DNA from: Mesorhizobium sp. GbtcB19
GTDB lineage: Bacteria; Pseudomonadota; Alphaproteobacteria; Rhizobiales; Rhizobiaceae
NCBI RefSeq assembly: GCF_019091085.1
Contig: NZ_JAGXJY010000011.1
Location: forward strand, 1 to 64,000
Length of the DNA: 64,000 nucleotides
Direction of reading: 5' to 3'
Each line of letters begins with the position of its first letter. The stretch's first letter is position 1. The notes under the pieces were generated by a model. The model saw only the letters and a program-made list of their open reading frames with translations. It ran no database searches and had not been told where the DNA came from. Positions 42,516 to 51,465 of this stretch are shown here, one piece after another. A program made the position numbers and the translations under genes.

Positions 42516-43394
42516 ATGCCCTTTGCCCAGCTCAAAGACCGCGCGCTCATTTCCGTGTCAGGCCCGGATGCCGAACATTTCCTGCAGAACATCCTCACCA
42601 CCGATCTCGACACGCTCGGGCCGGGTCAGGCAAAGCCCGGCGCGCTGCTGGCGCCGCAAGGCAAGATCCTGTTCGATTTCCTGATCTCGCGCGCCGGCGA
42701 CGACGGCTTCCAGTTGGAATGCCGGGCCGACATCGCCGATGATTTCATGCGCCGGCTGATGCTTTACCGGCTAAGGGCGAAGGCCGATATTGCCAAGCAG
42801 GATCAGGTGCTTGTTACGATCGCATGGGGCGGTGATTCAACCGCCTCACATTTCGATTCAATCGCGGCTGATTCAACTGCGCTTGCAGACACGCGCTTCC
42901 GCGATGTGGCGGTCAGGCGCAGCTATGGCGGCGCAGCAAGCGACGGCGCTGATCCCGAAGCATGGCAGGCGCTACGCATCGGCTACGGCATCGCCGAAAG
43001 CGGCAGCGACTACCAGCTCGGCGATGCCTTCCCGCATGATGTGCTGCTCGACGAAACCGGCGGCGTCGGCTTCAAGAAGGGCTGCTATATCGGCCAGGAG
43101 GTGGTCTCGCGCATGCAGCATCGCGGCACCGCGCGACGTCGTGTGCTGATCGCGTCGGCCGAAAGTCCCCTGCCCGCTTCGGGAACCGAGCTTTCCGTTG
43201 CCGGCCGGCCGGTGGGCACGCTGGGGTCTGTCGGCGGCCGGACCGGCCTCGCCATCGCCCGTATCGACCGCGTCAAGGCGGCGCTCGATGCCGGCGAGGC
43301 GATCATGGCCGGCGAGACTCCGCTGGCGCTCGCGATCCCCGCCTGGGCAAAATTCACCTTCCCGCAGGATGCGGCCAGCGCGGAGGAGGCCTGA
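42516..43394 (+). CDS. ygfZ: folate-binding protein YgfZ
   Basis: 292 residues from MPFAQLKDRALISVSG. The family signature KKGCYIGQEV is at 187-196, followed by HRGTARRR. YgfZ helps with iron-sulfur cluster enzymes through tetrahydrofolate and is related to aminomethyltransferase GcvT. Its stop overlaps the HD gene start (TGATG). Confidence 0.94.
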   Translation: MPFAQLKDRALISVSGPDAEHFLQNILTTDLDTLGPGQAKPGALLAPQGKILFDFLISRAGDDGFQLECRADIADDFMRRLMLYRLRAKADIAKQDQVLVTIAWGGDSTASHFDSIAADSTALADTRFRDVAVRRSYGGAASDGADPEAWQALRIGYGIAESGSDYQLGDAFPHDVLLDETGGVGFKKGCYIGQEVVSRMQHRGTARRRVLIASAESPLPASGTELSVAGRPVGTLGSVGGRTGLAIARIDRVKAALDAGEAIMAGETPLALAIPAWAKFTFPQDAASAEEA

Positions 43395-44032
43395 TGGCGG
43401 CCGACCGGGCGGGCGCGCCGCCGCGCGCCTGGCAACGCATGCTTTCGGGACGGCGGCTCGACCTGCTCGACCCCTCGCCGCTCGACATCGAGATTGCCGA
43501 CATCGCGCACGGCCTTGCCCGCGTCGCCCGCTGGAACGGTCAGACCAGTGGCGATCATGCCTTTTCCGTCGCCCAGCATTCGTTGCTGGTCGAGGCGCTC
43601 TATGGCGAGCTGGCACCGGAGGCCAGCGCCGAGGCAAGGCTTGCAGCACTGCTGCACGATGCGCCGGAATATGTCATCGGCGACATGATCTCGCCCTTCA
43701 AGTCGGTGATGGGCGGCTCCTACAAGGACTGCGAGTTGCGCCTGCAGCGCGCCATCCATCTGCGCTTCTCATTGCCGGCGGAGCTCGCCGCCTCCTTGGG
43801 CAAGGACATCAAGCGCGCCGACCAGATCGCCGCCTATTACGAGGCGACGCTGCTGGCCGGCTTTTCGACCGCGGAGGCGACCGAGTATTTCGGCCGGCCG
43901 CGCGGCTTCTCCGCCGAACGCTTCGACATCACGCCCAAATCCGTGACCTGGGCCCAGGCGGCTTTTCTCAAGCGTTTCAAGACGCTGGATGCCAAGCGCC
44001 AGTCTTTTCTTGCCGCCAGTTCCGCAACCTGA
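43394..44032 (+). CDS. HD-domain phosphohydrolase (YfbR-like)
   Basis: 212 residues. Metal ligands are HAFSVAQHSLLVE, LLHDAPEYVIGDMISP and KRADQIAAYYEA. YfbR-type HD enzymes remove phosphate from dNMPs. Co-transcribed with ygfZ by overlap of one base. The substrate is inferred from the family. Confidence 0.9.
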   Translation: MAADRAGAPPRAWQRMLSGRRLDLLDPSPLDIEIADIAHGLARVARWNGQTSGDHAFSVAQHSLLVEALYGELAPEASAEARLAALLHDAPEYVIGDMISPFKSVMGGSYKDCELRLQRAIHLRFSLPAELAASLGKDIKRADQIAAYYEATLLAGFSTAEATEYFGRPRGFSAERFDITPKSVTWAQAAFLKRFKTLDAKRQSFLAASSAT

Positions 44033-44197
44033 ACGCCAGCCGGCGACCAATACAAGACATGGCCGTCAGACCTGGTCGGAGTTTTCCAAGAAAGCGACGC
44101 GGGTTTGGCGTAATCTGCTACTCTCTTGGCGTGCTTCGTCAGTGAACGTGTGAGTGTTCGCCCCTAGATTTCGGTCAAGCAAGATTAAGAGGCAATC

Positions 44198-45028
44198 ATG
44201 TTTGACAGGAAGAAAAAGACAGCCCTTGTGACCGGCGCGTCGTCCGGCATGGGCAAGGAAATCGCCAAGCGCCTGATCCAGGACGGCTATCAGGTCTATG
44301 TTGCCGCACGCCAAGTCGAGAAGATGGAAGACCTCGCGGCGCTCGGGGCGCACCCGCTGCGCATGGACATTTCGAAGGACACCGATATCGAAGCGGCTGT
44401 TGCCGGCATCCTCGCCGAAGTCGACGGCGTCGATGTGCTCGTCAACAATGCCGGTTTCGGGCTGTACGGGCCGGTCGAGGATATCGGCATCGACGAAGCG
44501 CGCTATCAGTTCGAAGTGAATGTCTTCGGCCCGGCCCGCCTGACGCAGCTCCTGCTGCCGGCGATGCGCCGGAAGAAGGCAGGCACGATCGTCAACATCA
44601 CCTCGATGGGCGGCAAGATCTATACCTTGCTCGGCGCCTGGTATCACGCGACCAAGCATGCGCTCGAAGGCTGGTCGGACAGCCTGCGGCTCGAGCTTGC
44701 CCCTTTCGGCATCAAAGTCGTGGTCGTCGAGCCGGGCCTCATCGAAACCGGATTCGGCGATGTCGTCGCCGACGGACTTTTGAAGCGATCCGGCGCCAGC
44801 GCCTACGCGAAGGTGGCCCAGACGGTGGCGAAGACGACGAAAGCGAGCTACGGCCACGGGCTCGGCAGCGACCCGCGCGTTATCGCCGACGTGGTTTCGG
44901 CGGCCGTGCGATCGGCCAGGCCGCGGACGCGCTACGCCGCCGGCAAGTATGCGAAAATGATGATCGGCGTCAGGAAGTGGTTCGGCGATCGCATGTTCGA
45001 CCGCCTGATCCTCAGCCAGATGAAATGA
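44198..45028 (+). CDS. SDR-family oxidoreductase
   Basis: 276 residues. TGASSGMGKEIAKRLIQDGY is the NADP site (about 11-30), NNAGFG and catalytic Tyr-x-x-x-Lys (WYHATKHALEGW). It is a classical SDR of the kind often called DltE-like or 3-oxoacyl reductase. The neighbour is an AraC regulator on the same strand, 34 bp away; the substrate is unknown. Confidence 0.92.
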   Translation: MFDRKKKTALVTGASSGMGKEIAKRLIQDGYQVYVAARQVEKMEDLAALGAHPLRMDISKDTDIEAAVAGILAEVDGVDVLVNNAGFGLYGPVEDIGIDEARYQFEVNVFGPARLTQLLLPAMRRKKAGTIVNITSMGGKIYTLLGAWYHATKHALEGWSDSLRLELAPFGIKVVVVEPGLIETGFGDVVADGLLKRSGASAYAKVAQTVAKTTKASYGHGLGSDPRVIADVVSAAVRSARPRTRYAAGKYAKMMIGVRKWFGDRMFDRLILSQMK

Positions 45029-45062
45029 GCGGCGCAAGCTGCGTGAACAGGGGAAACCGGGC

Positions 45063-46106
45063 ATGAGCGGCGTTCCGGGCGACAGATGCAAGGTGCCGCG
45101 GGCGTTCTGGCGCGCCGTGGAGCGCCTCGGTCTGCCCGCGCCAGCCGTGTTGCGGCAGGCCCGGCTTCCCGCCACCCTCCACCTCAACGAGCAGGCCTTC
45201 GTCACGACCGCCCAATATTTCGCGCTGTGGAGGGCTCTCGAAGAGCTCTACGCGAAACCGGATCTGGGGTTGCGGCTGGTCGAGGCCGCCGACACCGCGA
45301 TCCATCCACCCTCCACGCTCGCCGCCTTCCACGCGCGCGACTACCGCGACGGCATCAGCCGGATCGCTCGTTTCAAACGCCTATGCTCGCCCGAGCAACT
45401 GCATGTAGTCGAAGAGAACGGTGAATGCGCGATCAGCTCCGAGTGGCTCTACGCCGCCGAGCCGACGCCTGCGGTTGCCACCGACGTCGCCTTTGCCTTT
45501 CTGGTCGAGCTCGGCCGGCGGGGAACCGGGCAGCATCTTCTCCCACTTCGTATCGAACTGACGCGCCCTGATCCCAAGAGCGACATGGTTCGGGACTATT
45601 TCGGCTGTCCGATCCGCTATGGAGCAGCGCGCGACCTGCTGGTTCTGCGCTCCGCCGACCTCGATCGCCCCTTTCCCGGCCACAACCCCGAGCTTCTCGA
45701 TGTCCTCACGCCCGCACTTTCCGCAGCGCTGGGCGAGCTTCAGGCGCAAAGCTCGACCAGTGAGCAGGTCAAGATCGTTCTGAAGCGAAGCCTTGCCAGC
45801 GGAAGGCCGGAGCTTTCCGACATCGCTCGCGAGCTCGGCATGAGCGAACGCACGCTGCAGCGGCGCATCACCGGGGAAGGAACGAGCTTTCGCGAGCTTC
45901 TCGTCAACGCTCGACAGGAACTCGGCCGGCAGCTCTTGTCCGATCCCTCGGCCGACATAGACGAGGTCGCCTGCCTGCTCGGTTACCAGGATACCAGTTC
46001 CTTCTATCGCGCCTTCCGCGACTGGGAAGGCACGACGCCCAACCGTTGGCGGGAACTCAATTTCGACGACGTCAAACAGTCTGGATCGAACGGCTTCCTG
46101 CATTGA
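45063..46106 (+). CDS. AraC-family transcriptional regulator
   Basis: 347 residues. The N-terminal arabinose-binding-like domain (about 15-200) precedes the C-terminal double HTH (about 240-335; SDIARELGMSERTLQRRITG; VACLLGYQDTSSFYRAFRDW). The C-terminal domain is standard. It may control the preceding SDR gene. Confidence 0.93.
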   Translation: MSGVPGDRCKVPRAFWRAVERLGLPAPAVLRQARLPATLHLNEQAFVTTAQYFALWRALEELYAKPDLGLRLVEAADTAIHPPSTLAAFHARDYRDGISRIARFKRLCSPEQLHVVEENGECAISSEWLYAAEPTPAVATDVAFAFLVELGRRGTGQHLLPLRIELTRPDPKSDMVRDYFGCPIRYGAARDLLVLRSADLDRPFPGHNPELLDVLTPALSAALGELQAQSSTSEQVKIVLKRSLASGRPELSDIARELGMSERTLQRRITGEGTSFRELLVNARQELGRQLLSDPSADIDEVACLLGYQDTSSFYRAFRDWEGTTPNRWRELNFDDVKQSGSNGFLH

Positions 46107-46262
46107 TGCGCGACCGATCCGGCGCGGTGCCTCGGCCCGACTGAAGCCGACCACATTGGCGTATCGCGCAAGTGCATTGGCGTCTTCCGCCACAGCGCTG
46201 CGCGCGACCAGGCGCTATCCGAATTCCCATTGAATTGTCACAGGCTCTTCCGAGGGGGCTCG

Positions 46263-46886
46263 ATGCGGGGCGATTTCTGGATGTTCTTTCGGTCCTGGAT
46301 GGCCGCACCGCTGCGGGTGGCTGCAATAGCTCCATCCGGCAACGCGCTCGCGAGGATCATCACCCAGGACATCAACGCCGGGACGGGACGGGTGCTCGAG
46401 TTGGGACCCGGTACCGGCGTCTTCACGGCCAAACTCCTGGAGCGCGGCGTGCGGCCGGAGGACCTCACCTTGGTTGAATATGGCGAGAATTTCGCGCGAC
46501 ATCTGGAAGCTCGATATCCTGGGGCGCATGTGCTTCGGATGGACGCGGCCCGCGTCGGAGAGTTGCAATTTCGCGATGCACCGGTGGGGGCAGTGATCAG
46601 CGGCTTGCCGCTGCTGAGCATGCCCGACCAGAAGGTGATAGCAATCCTCGACGGCGCGTTCGCGCATCTGCGGCCCGGAGCGGCATTCTACCAGTTCACC
46701 TATGGGCCTCGGTGTCCGGTCGCGCGGCCTATCCTCGAAGGACTGGACCTCACTGCGACGCATGTTGGGCGCACGATGTTGAACGTCCCGCCTGCTTCCG
46801 TCTACAGGATCTCCAGGCGCCAAAGCGGCAAGATAAAGGCCGCGGTTTCTGGCGGCGTTAGAGAACCATCCTGGATAAGCGGCTGA
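46263..46886 (+). CDS. phospholipid N-methyltransferase-like protein
   Basis: 207 residues from MRGDFWMFFRSW, with GAGGGGG upstream. SAM site VLELGPGTGVFTAKLLERGV and the family start APLRVAAIAPSGNALARIIT match COG3963 (PmtA-like phospholipid methyltransferases) that make phosphatidylcholine from phosphatidylethanolamine. Rhizobia need phosphatidylcholine in their membranes. A related methyltransferase activity is possible. Confidence 0.87.
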   Translation: MRGDFWMFFRSWMAAPLRVAAIAPSGNALARIITQDINAGTGRVLELGPGTGVFTAKLLERGVRPEDLTLVEYGENFARHLEARYPGAHVLRMDAARVGELQFRDAPVGAVISGLPLLSMPDQKVIAILDGAFAHLRPGAAFYQFTYGPRCPVARPILEGLDLTATHVGRTMLNVPPASVYRISRRQSGKIKAAVSGGVREPSWISG

Positions 46887-46999
46887 AGGCGCTCAGCCAA
46901 AGGCAAGCTTTCCTGCCGTGAATTCAGCCCATAAAAGAACGCTAAATTAACCGGCGACCACGACAGTATTGCGTTCGGTCACGGTCCGAAGGCGTGCTC

Positions 47000-49141
47000 A
47001 TGCCTGGCGCACATGTCAAGACTGGTTCGGTCGCCGGCAGGCGCAGAACCACCGGTATTGGCCCGGCTCGACGCATAGCGGAAGAATTGCGGGCCCAGAA
47101 CGAGCGCTTCGCGGCGGCCGTCGAGAACATGTCGCATGGCCTGTGCATGTTCGATGCCGATGAGCGCATGATCATCTGCAATCGCAACTATCTCGACATC
47201 TTCAATCTCGACGCCAAGGTGGTGAAGCCAGGCATTCGCTTCTTCGACATCCTGCAGCATAGCGTCGACATCGGCATCGCCTCGCAGAGCGCCGGCGAGC
47301 TCTATGCCATCCGCAAACCTTATATCGACGGCGCCAGGCCTTCGACCTACGAGGAAGTTCTTTCGGACGGGCGCATCATCGTCATTTCGCATCGGCCGAT
47401 CGCCGTCGGCGGCTGGGTGTCGATCTATGAGGACGTGACCGGAGAGCGGCACGCGGAGGCGGAACTGAAGGAGCAGCATCGCCGCTTCGACGCCGCCCTG
47501 GCCAACATGTCGCAAGGCCTGCTGATGTACAGCGCCGAGGGCCGCCTGATCGTGCGCAACCAGCGCTTCCTGGATCTGTGCAACGCCAAGGCCGCGGATT
47601 TCCCGCTCGGCATGACCCACGGCCAGATGCTGGAGAAACTGGTTGGTCTGCGCATCTTCATGCCCGTCGAGATCGACATCGAGGTAGGAAAGACGAAGGC
47701 CGCCCTGGACGCGGGCCAGTCGCGCTCGAGCTATCGCGAGCTCGTCGATGGCCGAACGCTGTTCGTCTCTCGCCGGCCGCTCTCCGGCGGCGGATGGGTG
47801 GCGACCTTCGAGGATGTCACCGAACGGCGCCGTGTCGAAGAGCGCATGACGCATCTTGCGCATCACGATACGCTGACCAACCTGCCCAACCGCTCGATGT
47901 TTCGCGAAAAGCTGGACCAGGCGCTTGGCGAGGCAAAGGCCGGGCCGCTGGCGATCTTCTCGCTCGACCTCGACCGCTTCAAAGCTGTCAACGACACATT
48001 CGGCCACCCGGCCGGAGACTGGCTGCTGAAATGCGTCGCGAAGCGGCTGCAGCACGCCGTGCGCGGCAGCAAGGACGTGGTGGCGCGCTTCGGCGGCGAC
48101 GAGTTCGCCATCATCCAGTCCGGCATCAAAAGCGCCGCCGACGCCGAAAAGCTCGCCAAGCGGATCGTCGAGATCGTCGGCAAACCTTATCGCGACAAGG
48201 GACGCGAAATGCATGTCGGCGCGAGCCTCGGCATCGCGCTTTATCCCGGCGACGGGCACGACGCCGACACGCTGCTCACCAACGCCGACATGGCGCTCTA
48301 CCGGGGCAAGAGCGAAGGGCGCAACGTCTATCGCTTCTTCGAGCCGGGCATGGATGCGTTGATGCGCGAGCGCAGGGCGCTCGAGGTCGAGCTCGAAGCC
48401 GCACTCCCGAAGCGCGAATTCGAGCTCGACTTCCAGCCGATCCTCAACATCGGCTCCGGCGACATTGTCGGCGCGGAGGCTCTGATGCGCTGGCGCTCCC
48501 CGGCGCGCGGCCTGGTGTCGCCGGAAAACTTCATCCCCGTCGCCGAGGAGACCGGACTGATCGTGCAGCTCGGCGACTGGGCATTGCGCAAGGCGTGCAA
48601 CGTGGCTGCGAACTGGCCACCGGACATGCGCATGGCCGTCAATGTCTCGGCCGCGCAGATCAAGAGCGGCGGCTTCGCCCGCAGCGTGATCTCGGCGCTT
48701 GCCTTTTCCGGGCTGCCGGCCCACCGGCTGGAGCTCGAAATCACCGAGACGGTGATGATGGACGAAAGCGACGCGGTGCTGAAGACGCTCAGCCAGTTGC
48801 GCGGTCTCGGCGTGCGCATCGCGCTCGACGATTTCGGCACCGGCTATTCCTCGCTCGGCTATCTGCGCCGCTTTCCCGTCGACAAGATCAAGATCGACCG
48901 CTCCTTCATCCGCGACCTCGACAAGCGCGACACGGCGGCGATCGTGCGCACGGTGATCGGGCTCGGCGCCGAGCTCGGCATCACCGTCACCGCCGAAGGC
49001 GTCGAAACCGAAGCGCAGCTCGACATCCTGCGCAAGGCCGGCTGCGGCGAGGCGCAAGGCTATCTGATCGGCAGGCCGACCAAGGCGTCCGAAATCGGCC
49101 GGCTGCTACGCTCGCAGGCGCTGCTGCGTCAGTCGGGCTAA
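47000..49141 (+). CDS. PAS-PAS-GGDEF-EAL cyclic-di-GMP protein
   Basis: 713 residues from MPGAHVKTGS; GTG 46,994 is less likely because GAAGG sits seven bases before this ATG. Two PAS-like sensor domains (ENMSHGLCMFD and LANMSQGLLMY) precede GGDEF (RFGGDEFAII, intact) and EAL (EALMRW; LDDFGTGYSSLGYLRR). So it may both make and cleave cyclic di-GMP. No membrane segment is evident; probably cytosolic. Confidence 0.94.
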   Translation: MPGAHVKTGSVAGRRRTTGIGPARRIAEELRAQNERFAAAVENMSHGLCMFDADERMIICNRNYLDIFNLDAKVVKPGIRFFDILQHSVDIGIASQSAGELYAIRKPYIDGARPSTYEEVLSDGRIIVISHRPIAVGGWVSIYEDVTGERHAEAELKEQHRRFDAALANMSQGLLMYSAEGRLIVRNQRFLDLCNAKAADFPLGMTHGQMLEKLVGLRIFMPVEIDIEVGKTKAALDAGQSRSSYRELVDGRTLFVSRRPLSGGGWVATFEDVTERRRVEERMTHLAHHDTLTNLPNRSMFREKLDQALGEAKAGPLAIFSLDLDRFKAVNDTFGHPAGDWLLKCVAKRLQHAVRGSKDVVARFGGDEFAIIQSGIKSAADAEKLAKRIVEIVGKPYRDKGREMHVGASLGIALYPGDGHDADTLLTNADMALYRGKSEGRNVYRFFEPGMDALMRERRALEVELEAALPKREFELDFQPILNIGSGDIVGAEALMRWRSPARGLVSPENFIPVAEETGLIVQLGDWALRKACNVAANWPPDMRMAVNVSAAQIKSGGFARSVISALAFSGLPAHRLELEITETVMMDESDAVLKTLSQLRGLGVRIALDDFGTGYSSLGYLRRFPVDKIKIDRSFIRDLDKRDTAAIVRTVIGLGAELGITVTAEGVETEAQLDILRKAGCGEAQGYLIGRPTKASEIGRLLRSQALLRQSG

Positions 49142-49154
49142 GTACCGTCGCCCG

Positions 49155-50072
49155 TCAGCGAAGACCCTCGATGTATTTCTCATGGAAGCTCACATAGCCG
49201 GGCTCGACCACCTTGAGATGACGCTCGATCAGCCGGTGGAATTCCGGCAGCTGGTGGAACGGCACGCCGGGATAGGCGTGGTGCTCGGCATGATAAGGCA
49301 TGTTCCAGGCGAGTTTGCGCACGAACCAGTTGGTCAGGGTGGTCCTGGTGTTTTCCAACATGTTGGCGACGAAGGGACAGCGGCCATGCTCGGCCAGCAG
49401 ATAGAGCCGCAGGAAAGGCTGGCCAAGCAGCGCCGGCACGATCCAGACATAAAGCACGACCGACGCCTTGAACCACACGGCCAGCGCGAGCAGGACGACA
49501 TAGAAGGCGATCATCGCGCGCGCCTCGGCCGTCACTTTCGGCAGCCCCTTCGGCGGCACGTAACTGTCCCGGCAGCCACCGGTGGCATTGCTGTAGAGCG
49601 TCTTGAAATGACCCCACCAGACCGGCAGGCCGGAGACGTGGACGATGTATTGCCACAAGGTTTCGGGCTTCGGGAAGGCCAGCTCCGGATCGTTCTCGGG
49701 ATCCTGGGTGAAGCGGTGATGGGCGAAGTGGAAATAGCGGAACCAGTCGGCGGGCAGCGCGATCGCCAGGCTGCAGAAGCGCGCGACCATATCGTTCAGC
49801 CACTGCGTTTCGAAGGCGGTCCGGTGCACGGTCTCGTGCAGCAGCGTGAACAGGAACACGATCAGGATGCCCTGCGGCAGCATCAGCAGCGGCCAGTACG
49901 GCACCTTGGCCGCGATCAGCGCGCCGAGAGCAATGATCGCGCCGAGATGGAGAGCGAACTGGATGAGGCCCGGCCCGTCCGACTTGCCGGTCAGCCGGCC
50001 GCGTTCCTCATTGGTTAGCGAGGCTATGACGTAGCGATGGTCGACAGTGGCGTCGTGGTCGATTGCGTTCAT
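49155..50072 (-). CDS. fatty acid desaturase
   Basis: 305 residues with membrane segments and three His boxes: HETVH (79-83), HFAHH (115-119) and HAEHH near the C-terminus. This is the di-iron integral desaturase fold. It introduces a double bond in an acyl or similar chain in the inner membrane. Divergent from a LysR gene, with a palindrome between them. Confidence 0.92.
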   Translation of the reverse strand: MNAIDHDATVDHRYVIASLTNEERGRLTGKSDGPGLIQFALHLGAIIALGALIAAKVPYWPLLMLPQGILIVFLFTLLHETVHRTAFETQWLNDMVARFCSLAIALPADWFRYFHFAHHRFTQDPENDPELAFPKPETLWQYIVHVSGLPVWWGHFKTLYSNATGGCRDSYVPPKGLPKVTAEARAMIAFYVVLLALAVWFKASVVLYVWIVPALLGQPFLRLYLLAEHGRCPFVANMLENTRTTLTNWFVRKLAWNMPYHAEHHAYPGVPFHQLPEFHRLIERHLKVVEPGYVSFHEKYIEGLR

Positions 50073-50126
50073 GGCTTCACGATACCCAGAAAGAAATCTT
50101 TTGAAAAACGAGGATTTCTGTAAAAT

Positions 50127-50145
50127 AGATAAGACCACCTTATCT
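50127..50145. promoter_or_regulatory. LysR operator candidate before the desaturase
   Basis: AGATAAG and CTTATCT are perfect 7-bp arms with a 5-bp spacer, 12 bp upstream of the LysR ATG and 55 bp upstream of the desaturase. Such a site fits autoregulation and control of the divergent gene. Confidence 0.6.
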
Positions 50146-50156
50146 TTCGGGTTGTC

Positions 50157-51080
50157 ATGGTCGCCCTTCCCTCCTTGCGCGGACTTCAGGCCTTCGAAGC
50201 GGCGGCGCGCACAGGCAGCTTTGCCGCCGCCGCTGAGGAATTGTCGGTTTCGCCAGCGGCCGTCAGCCAGCTCATCCGCACCGTCGAGGAGCAGATGGGG
50301 CGAAAACTGTTCCACCGGGTCAACCGGCGCGCGGTGCTGACCGAGGCCGGGGTGGAGATGCTGCCGAGGCTCAGCATGGCTTTCCGCGAAATCGGCAGCG
50401 TCGCGCGCGACGTCGGCGGCGATGCGTTCCGGCCAAGGCTCGTCATCTCGGTGCCGCCTTCGATGGCAATGGGCTGGCTGTCGGAGCGGCTCGCCGGCTT
50501 CGTCGCCGGTCATGGCGCCGCCGACATTTCTTTGCGCGGCGATGACGACCCCGTCCCGTTCGATCATGAATTGATCGACATCCGCCTCTCCTACGGTCCG
50601 CATTATCGGGAGCATCCGACCGAGGAGATCGTCAGGGACGCCGTCTATCCCGTCTGCGCGCCAACGCTCGCCGGTGCGGGGAGACCCGAAAGCCTTGCCG
50701 GCCTGCCACTCATCCACACCGATTGGGGGCCGACCGGCGCGTCTTTTCCATCCTGGCGCAACTGGTTCGAGGCAGCGGGAAGCGAGCCGGGCCGTGCCGT
50801 CCAGCGCGGCCTTTCGGCGAATTCGTCACGGGCAGCGCTCGATCTCGCTATTTCAGGACTGGGCGTGGCGCTGGCCCAGGGCATCTATTGCGCCCAGGCG
50901 CTTGACGACGGAAGGCTGGTCCGGCCCGTCGCCCGATCCCTCGCGCTGCGCCAGCCTTATTGCCTGACCATCCCGGAACGCAGCGCAAGACGCGATGTCG
51001 TGGCGGCGTTCCGCGAATGGCTGATCGGGGAATGCGCGAGCGCGGTCAGGTCACCGGCGCTCGGTGCCCTGTCAACCTGA
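50157..51080 (+). CDS. LysR-family transcriptional regulator (GcvA-like)
   Basis: 307 residues. HTH at about 5-62 (RTGSFAAAAEELSVSPAAVSQL), effector domain about 90-290 (DDDPVPFDHELIDIRLSYGP). It resembles the GcvA/AmpR subgroup. It probably controls the divergent desaturase. Confidence 0.93.
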   Translation: MVALPSLRGLQAFEAAARTGSFAAAAEELSVSPAAVSQLIRTVEEQMGRKLFHRVNRRAVLTEAGVEMLPRLSMAFREIGSVARDVGGDAFRPRLVISVPPSMAMGWLSERLAGFVAGHGAADISLRGDDDPVPFDHELIDIRLSYGPHYREHPTEEIVRDAVYPVCAPTLAGAGRPESLAGLPLIHTDWGPTGASFPSWRNWFEAAGSEPGRAVQRGLSANSSRAALDLAISGLGVALAQGIYCAQALDDGRLVRPVARSLALRQPYCLTIPERSARRDVVAAFREWLIGECASAVRSPALGALST

Positions 51081-51102
51081 CAACGGCAATCCGGGCACCT
51101 GC

Positions 51103-51375
51103 TCACAGATGCCCGGCCAGGGCCGCGACCATGTCCTTGCTGGTCGCCACCGGAACGATCTCGAACTCGACCAGGTCGTTCCATTCGATGGCCCAGCGCT
51201 GCAGGATCGTCGCATCGTCGGCTTCCACCAGCATGAAGCAGCGGCTCATGTCGCCGGCGATCCAGCTGTGGTGGACGACAAGCTCGTCCGGCTTCAGCCG
51301 GCCCTTGTCACGGAAGCGGCGGTAGATTTCCTTGCGGTCCGCGCCGTGAAAATCCTCGATCACGAAGAACAGCAT
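51103..51375 (-). CDS. DUF3303-like small protein
   Basis: 90 residues (MLFFVIEDFHGADRKEIYRR; SWIAGDMSRCFMLVEADDAT; EWNDLVEFEIVPVATSKDM). Size and pattern fit DUF3303, a dimeric ferredoxin-like family. No known function. Between LysR and the RimK gene. Confidence 0.85.
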   Translation of the reverse strand: MLFFVIEDFHGADRKEIYRRFRDKGRLKPDELVVHHSWIAGDMSRCFMLVEADDATILQRWAIEWNDLVEFEIVPVATSKDMVAALAGHL

Positions 51376-51465
51376 TCTTTTCCCTCGGTTTGAATGACGG
51401 GAACTGGGGAACCGAGAAGGTGATGACCCAATTCTTCAGTTCTTCAGTTCCTCTTCCCCCGCCCG

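Noticed and set aside
41090..42742. 550-residue plus-strand frame over the amidohydrolase
   Set aside because: Complement shadow of a conserved enzyme; it also runs over the start of ygfZ.
46979..49057. 692-residue open frame antisense to the GGDEF-EAL gene
   Set aside because: It is a shadow in GC-rich DNA; the plus strand carries clear GGDEF and EAL motifs and the antisense product is Arg/His/Ala-rich with no domain.
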